Origin: Lojkania enalia
Lineage: Eukaryota > Ascomycota > Dothideomycetes > Pleosporales
Length of the DNA: 64,000 nt
NCBI GenBank assembly: GCA_010094045.1
Contig: ML986659.1
Coordinates: forward strand, 111,887-175,886
Direction of reading: 5' to 3'
Shown here: piece after piece, positions 59,440-64,000 of the stretch
Position numbering within the stretch: the stretch's first letter is position 1
Layout of the letters: each line of letters begins with the position of its first letter
Notes under the pieces: model-generated
The model's input: the letters and a program-made list of their open reading frames with translations, nothing else
What the model was told of the DNA's origin: nothing
Databases searched by the model: none
Made by a program: the position numbers and the translations under genes

Positions 59440-60085
59440 ATGATTTTAGTTGGGCGCTATGGAACTGAGCGGTTATGAAGCGAGGTTGTTTTGCATTGAA
59501 GTTTGAGACTGTATGTGAGCTGGTGATTGTGTGAGTGAGTCAAGCTCCAGCTCGTTGGTGAAGGCAGACAGGCAGAAGCCAAGCATGAAGCCACACAGCG
59601 CACACATCCGGCGCCTATGGGCTGTCGCGGTGTTCCAATCCGCCGAAAGCTGCTCGAATAAACTGGTCGTTATCATACTTGCTCTGATCTTTCAATCATC
59701 TTTTTGCGTGGTTGAGATGGAAAACTCTGGTCAAACATAGGACTCGGATCATATTTCCGTATACGCTGGCTGGGTTGTCAACATAGCCATCTAGCTTTAG
59801 AAGTATTGTAGAGTTACAAATATTCATAGGTGAAGAATCAATTGAGAAAAAAGAGGCAGACTCGATCTTGAGGATACTGACAATCAGGACAGTTGGTGAC
59901 AACGACAGCCCTTCACGTTTTCCTCCTGTCCCATCGGCCCGGCATCAGCCGATCGCGCCAACCAATCAGCGTGCACCCGAAGTCACCTCGAACTCGGTTT
60001 TGCCAAACCCTCAATCCACACCTCGAAACCCCATCGTAACTCTCACCAACCCGCCCCCATCAACGCTTGCTCCCGACATCTCACC
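59440..60085. promoter_or_regulatory. Divergent promoter region POA1 / Rieske gene, with CCAAT box
   Basis: 646 bp between two divergent starts. CCAATCA at 59962-59968 lies about 120 bp upstream of the Rieske ATG. It is the binding core of the fungal CCAAT-binding (HAP) complex, which in many fungi activates respiratory genes; use here is inferred. No other element is claimed. Confidence 0.45.
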
Positions 60086-61153
60086 ATGCCGGCCCTCGCC
60101 AACACCTCACGGGCGCTCGCCCGCTCATGGACGGCCCACACGCTCCCCGCCGCCAAAGCGTCCTGCGCGTCCCTGCAAACCCGCTCCATCTCCGAGGTCC
60201 ACGCCACGTCCAGCTTCGACTCGCCGTTCAAGGGCACAGCCTCCGCTCCCAATGTGCCCTCCTTCGCCGCATACAGGAACAGGGCTAAAGGCGAGACGGG
60301 GCCCAAGGTGTTTTCGTACTTCATGGTCGGCACCATGGGCGCCTTGTCCGCGTTGGGCGCAAAAGCCACTGTGCAAGGTAAATTCTCCCCCAAATGAGCT
60401 TTTGGAGCGTACGGAAATGCTGGAATGGCAAGAGTGAGGTAGTGTAGAGATGCATGTCAAGCATTGGCTTTATTGGCGATGATTTGCGGGAGTAATGCGA
60501 CGGTGCAAAAGGATGCGGCTAACAAGGCATTTCACGCACCAGATTTCCTCGTCAACATGTCTGCGTCGGCCGACGTGCTGGCCCAAGCCAAGGTCGAAAT
60601 CGACCTCGCTACTATCCCTGAGGGCAAGAATGTACGATCCCCCACGATTTCCACATACCTTCGTTCGATGATGTGATGTGGAAGAGGGTGCTCACGGTTT
60701 TGAAATAGGTCATCATCAAGTGGCGAGGCAAGCCAGTCTTCATCCGACACCGCACAGAGGACGAGATCAAAGAGGCAGAGGACACGAAGTGGGAATCTCT
60801 GCGAGACCCGGAGCCCGACTCCTCCCGTGTGAAGAAGCCGGAGTGGTTGATTATGCTTGGTATGTCCACTAGTCCCATAATAGCTGGCGGGAACGAGGGA
60901 GCTTTAGCATGGCTTATCAGGCCTCAACCCGCATAGCCGTTCAATATTGGCATCCTCCTAATGATTTTCAGGTGTCTGCACCCACTTGGGATGCGTCCCC
61001 ATTGGCGAAGCCGGCGACTTCGGCGGTTGGTTTTGCCCCTGCCACGGATCCCACTATGACATCTCCGGCCGCATAAGAAAGGGCCCCGCCCCACTGAACC
61101 TCGAGGTCCCAGAGTACGACTTCCCAGAGGACGGCAAGGTGGTCATCGGTTAG
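60086..61153 (+). CDS. RIP1: Rieske iron-sulfur subunit of ubiquinol-cytochrome c reductase
   Basis: Four exons give 237 residues: 60086-60377, 60543-60631, 60709-60859 and 60972-61153, with introns of 165, 77 and 112 nt. The N-terminus ([15 protein letters not shown], Arg/Ala/Ser-rich) is a mitochondrial presequence. The single membrane helix is [20 protein letters not shown]. Intron 1 joins ATVQ to [20 protein letters not shown], intron 2 EGKN to [11 protein letters not shown], and intron 3 LIMLG to [11 protein letters not shown]. The 2Fe-2S ligands are Cys180 and His182 in CTHLGC and Cys199 and His202 in CPCHGSHYD. Cys185 and Cys201 form the usual disulfide. It ends with DGKVVIG, as fungal Rieske proteins do. 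It carries electrons from ubiquinol to cytochrome c1 in complex III of the inner membrane. All functional residues are intact. Confidence 0.96.
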
Positions 61154-61682
61154 AACGGTTCCTTTTTGTAAAATAGCAGTAGAATTAGGTGGGGGGCGGT
61201 AAGCGCGCCGTGTGTCTATAGGTGAAGCATCATCATCACAACAATTTTTTCTCTTGATACTCAGCTTGAATAGTTAGTTGATAGATTCGGGCTTATGTGC
61301 AATAGCAATGTATCGCCTAAGTTTGAATCCTTCATTCCGAGCCTAGCAATTATATTGTGACAGCTGACTTCGTTTCCGATGATAGAACAATAGGAAATGT
61401 ATTTCCACCACCTCAATACCGGGCCTAGTGTGGGACTTTGATCAATATATAACTCGCTCATTATCGAAGGGACTGCTGCTCCATAAGCGTGGTATCGGTA
61501 ATTCTCAACCACAGCCAAACGACATGCCGCACATCTCTGTTTCTCTCCGCTACATGTATCTCCATCTCATCAATCATAACCTGAAGCCTTCACCCTATCC
61601 CCTTCCACACTCCACCGGCGGTCCAGGAACCACATCTATAACCCTGGAATCCAGCTCCCCCGGTTCTACCTCTCCCTGCGCC
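61154..61682. other. 3' flank of Rieske gene; no other gene seen
   Basis: Contains the downstream region of the Rieske gene. ORFs on the plus strand at 61428-61835 are the reverse side of the membrane-protein exon described next. Confidence 0.4.
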
Positions 61683-62030
61683 TCACACCGTCACCTCTCG
61701 TGGAAAAACCATTTCATCGCCAAATCGCGACCTTGGTCCTCCATCTCCGCTACTTCCCCTTTCCGACCTTCCTGCTCCCCGTCTTCTCCGGAGTCTCTTG
61801 AGATACAAGAACACCGCGCCAACGCCGATGAGTAGTGCGGCGAAAATAGCACCTTCACCTATCCCCGCTCTTGTGCAGGCGCTGAGATGAGTGGCGGCTT
61901 GTTGGCTACTTGGTGGGAGTCGGGATGCTGATGTGGTTGCTGTTGCGTAACTACTTGTCGTTCCGGAAAACGAAAGAGAAGAACTACTTTGTGGTTTCGG
62001 TCGAAGAGCTGGGAGGTACGGTTGAGAGTT
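61683..62030 (-). pseudogene. Last exon of a Ser/Thr-rich single-pass membrane protein, 5' part broken
   Basis: A minus-strand reading of 115 codons ends at TGA 61683-61685. It has a Ser/Thr-rich stretch (SSSSLSFSGTTSSYATATTS), then the membrane segment GIGEGAIFAALLIGVGAVFL followed by YLKRLRRRR and a short cytoplasmic tail. This is the plan of fungal cell-surface sensor-like proteins. Upstream, a Ser/Thr-rich continuation (LTELSTVPPSSSTETT) is in another frame and runs into TAG, so a one-base frameshift seems to have split the ectodomain. An acceptor-like TTGACAG|AAC at the exon edge is an alternative explanation. No signal peptide or full ectodomain was found. Confidence 0.4.
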
Positions 62031-63436
62031 CTGTCAAGACAGTGCGCCGGGGGGAGAAGTGTGATACACACGCTTTAGGCCATTCGGATCCGTAGGCCAT
62101 AACGCTGAGTCGAGCGGTTAGTGGGTTTGTAGATGATAAGGGCACTCGGGTACTAGACAAGAATAGTATGTCTGTTTTCGCAAGAAATATAATGAAGTTG
62201 GAATACCTGCTGCAGAATGATGCATGCTACCATCTTTCTACCATGCCGGCTTCCTCGGGACCCGATGCTTTATCACTTTTTCAGTGGACTGTACCCCTGG
62301 ACATATGCTTGGATTGTATGTTGGAACGATGGGGATACCGTTGGCATGCTGAATAGAAATACGCGAGCCCGGTATTGTCTAATTATAGGCCTGTAGTGAA
62401 GATTAGATAAATTGTTCGAGGCCGGACCGCTGGAAAGGGTGACAATTGTAGGGGCGACATCCGATTTTATCCACCATGTTTCCGTACATCCAAAAGGAGT
62501 AGTGAAACTGGGGGTGAGGGACAGGACACTCTCTAGCCGAAATATGGGTAGTTAAGGCAGAGACTCTGTATTTCCTATCGCCTAGACGATAGTATGAAAC
62601 TATTCGGGCACAAGCATTTCCAATTTTGGCATATCTGCAATAAAATCGCCAAAATTAGGTATACTAAGCAAACGAAACGAAAAAAAAAAAAATATTTGGG
62701 CAAGATTAGGGGCCGAGAATAACGAAAAGAGAAACGATAGGGGTGGGCATGCCTTGTCGTGGGTGTAGAAAAGCCTATTGGCTATTCCTCAGCCCGACGA
62801 GTCTGGATTGGAGCATTCGAGCTTCATTAGCTGGGGACGATAGGTTAACTGGAATTACTGTCGAAGGAGTTGGTTAAGATTTATCATTTTTGGTTTCGTT
62901 GGATTGATCGCGGATTGAGCGCGTAATTCATAGAGGCAGCAGACTACCGCCGAGCAGCGAGCTCTGCTTGCCGCCAAATTTGTATATCGGAGGACTGAAT
63001 GGATATAGTGGTGGTCTGAAGGAAGGATGCTCCGGGCTAAATGTTATTTACATGGGTGAGAGGTGTTGAGCGCTGCTCCTACATCCTCATGCTTCGAGGT
63101 CCGTCGAACACGTAAGTTGCTGGAAGGCGGCGCTATGACTGTCAGTCGAATGCCTGATTCAGTAGAATCCTACCCAGGTTCCTAATAGCTTCCCATAGAT
63201 GATTCTTGGAGACAAGCCTTTCGTTGATCACCTTCCCGTGATTCTTCTACACAGGTTCCCTTTCTATCCTGCTATGCAACCACTACCATCTCTTCTCCTA
63301 ATATCTTCAAGTCCAAAATTCTCGCCTTGTTCCAATTCCCCTCTCCTCATCAATGCTTCCTGAGCTGTGAAAGTTTTCAAAGTAAGCAGCTTAGTTCGTA
63401 GGCTAGAACGACTTGAAACTGTCGTGGGGGTTTTGG
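62031..63436. other. No complete gene; possible lost 5' exons
   Basis: About 1.4 kb. The part to about 62360 may include degraded upstream exons of the membrane-protein gene. The rest shows no supportable feature apart from a short poly-A run near 62679-62692. Confidence 0.35.
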
Positions 63437-63640
63437 TAAGTCTGCCGAGCTGTATCAGATATCGTCGTACGATATCGCGGTCGATATCACGCTGGATATC
63501 ACGCTGGATATCAGCTGATATACCCCTTTTCCATGTACATAAATATGGTCCGCTGGCCATCTTCAATCAAGCAGTTCAGTTCCTCATCTCCCTCCCTGAG
63601 ACAAGATTTGCCTCTCACCACAGAAACAACTTAAAACCAC
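63437..63640 (+). mobile_element. LTR-like fragment, nearly unmutated homologue of 7221-7425
   Basis: Contains the motif GATATCACGCTG twice in tandem, then ATATACCCCTTTTCC, a TATA-like ACATAAATATGG and ATCTCCCTCCCTGAGAC. The plus-strand copy at 7221-7425 follows the same text with C replaced by T and G by A almost throughout. This copy keeps its CA and TG dinucleotides, so it escaped RIP or inserted later. The right end is uncertain. Confidence 0.6.
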
Positions 63641-63694
63641 CATAGAGTAAGATTCTACTCTCAATAGGGATGAATAATTTATCTCTTTCCCATA

Positions 63695-63713
63695 TTTTTT
63701 TTTTTTTTTTTTT
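63695..63713. repeat. Poly-T tract (19 T)
   Basis: An uninterrupted run of 19 T just right of the LTR-like fragment. It could be the reverse side of a retroposon poly-A tail or simple slippage. Confidence 0.6.
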
Positions 63714-63800
63714 AAGGCGGGCGGCAGGACCATAAAGAGTTTTCTTGAGAGACTTTTATTCTCTCTATTTACCACCAGGAAGAGTTATATAATCCTACTT

Positions 63801-63982
63801 TTTCTAGCGACTTAAAACCTACCCAGCTACTTTCCAACTTACCTAGTAACTCTTAGTTTACCCTAGCAGCTTTAAAATTACCCAGCTACTTTCTTAACAT
63901 ACCCGGCGAATGTTAAAATTACCTAGCAGCTCTAGAACTTACCCAGCAAACTTTAATTTTACCCAGCTACCTTCCAACTATT
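63801..63982. repeat. Degenerate ~20-bp minisatellite
   Basis: Eight to nine head-to-tail units of 19-22 bp of the form ACCCAGCTACTTTCCAACTT. Units start at 63821, 63841, 63860, 63880, 63901, 63921, 63941 and 63961, with a weaker one at about 63801. Each begins AC(C)C-AGC and ends in a T-rich or A-rich half. The array stops with an altered unit just before the window edge, so its true length is unknown. Confidence 0.75.
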
Positions 63983-64000
63983 CCGGGCTAAAAGGTTACC

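Noticed and set aside
60464..60542. Coding-looking text [20 protein letters not shown] before Rieske exon 2, echoing ATVQ of exon 1
   Set aside because: It contains the GCTAAC branch point about 20 nt before the acceptor, and splicing at 60542 gives the conserved [12 protein letters not shown] join.
63264..63566. 100-codon minus-strand ORF
   Set aside because: Its first third runs through the LTR-like fragment with tandem GATATCACGCTG units, so the DIQRDIQRDIDRDIV text is repeat-derived.
63801..63982. CRISPR-like repeat array
   Set aside because: Fungal nuclear DNA; the units are contiguous and degenerate, without spacers.

Overview
The window comes from a filamentous ascomycete (Pezizomycotina). 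The protein genes have short introns (41 to about 110 nt in most cases) with GT..AG ends and GCTAAC/CTGAC-type branch points. The identifiable proteins are typical fungal ones: a Zn2Cys6 regulator, an F-box-like Cys-rich protein, cytoplasmic dynein, a Rieske protein, Dpb3 and Poa1. The left end carries the signature of repeat-induced point mutation (RIP), with CpA/TpG almost entirely converted to TpA. I cannot name the genus from the sequence alone.

Layout. (1) 1-8.2 kb is an AT-rich RIP-mutated block. A minus-strand Ty3/Gypsy retrotransposon can still be read through its stop codons (zinc knuckle, protease, RT, RNase H, integrase in that order), followed by a second plus-strand LTR-element relic. 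(2) 8.3-33.2 kb is a gene-poor repeat compartment. It holds two copies of a non-autonomous element with ~150-bp terminal inverted repeats plus one solo arm, a second dispersed ~170-bp repeat pair in opposite orientation, several decayed genes, and a few intact genes: a Zn2Cys6 transcription factor, an F-box-like protein, a five-exon O-methyltransferase and a small secreted six-cysteine protein with the look of an effector. (3) 33.5-37.3 kb carries two tandem, diverged paralogues of a family I do not recognise. They share an N-terminal domain with a Cys-containing motif, a disordered middle and a coiled-coil end. (4) 38.3-61.2 kb is dense core genome: dynein heavy chain, a CLC chloride channel/exchanger, a serine carboxypeptidase, DNA polymerase epsilon subunit Dpb3, the macrodomain protein Poa1, and the Rieske iron-sulfur subunit of complex III. 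(5) 61.2-64 kb returns to repeat-like DNA: a probably broken membrane-protein gene, an almost unmutated homologue of the LTR fragment seen RIPped near 7.3 kb, a poly-T tract and a ~20-bp minisatellite running to the window edge.

The genes do not form one pathway. The window's main interest is a boundary between a transposon-rich, fast-decaying compartment, where the effector-like gene, orphan secondary-metabolism-type genes and pseudogenes sit, and a conserved housekeeping block. The unrecognised paralogue pair lies at the junction. Gene models below were spliced by hand. In every multi-exon model offered as intact the exon lengths sum to a multiple of three.
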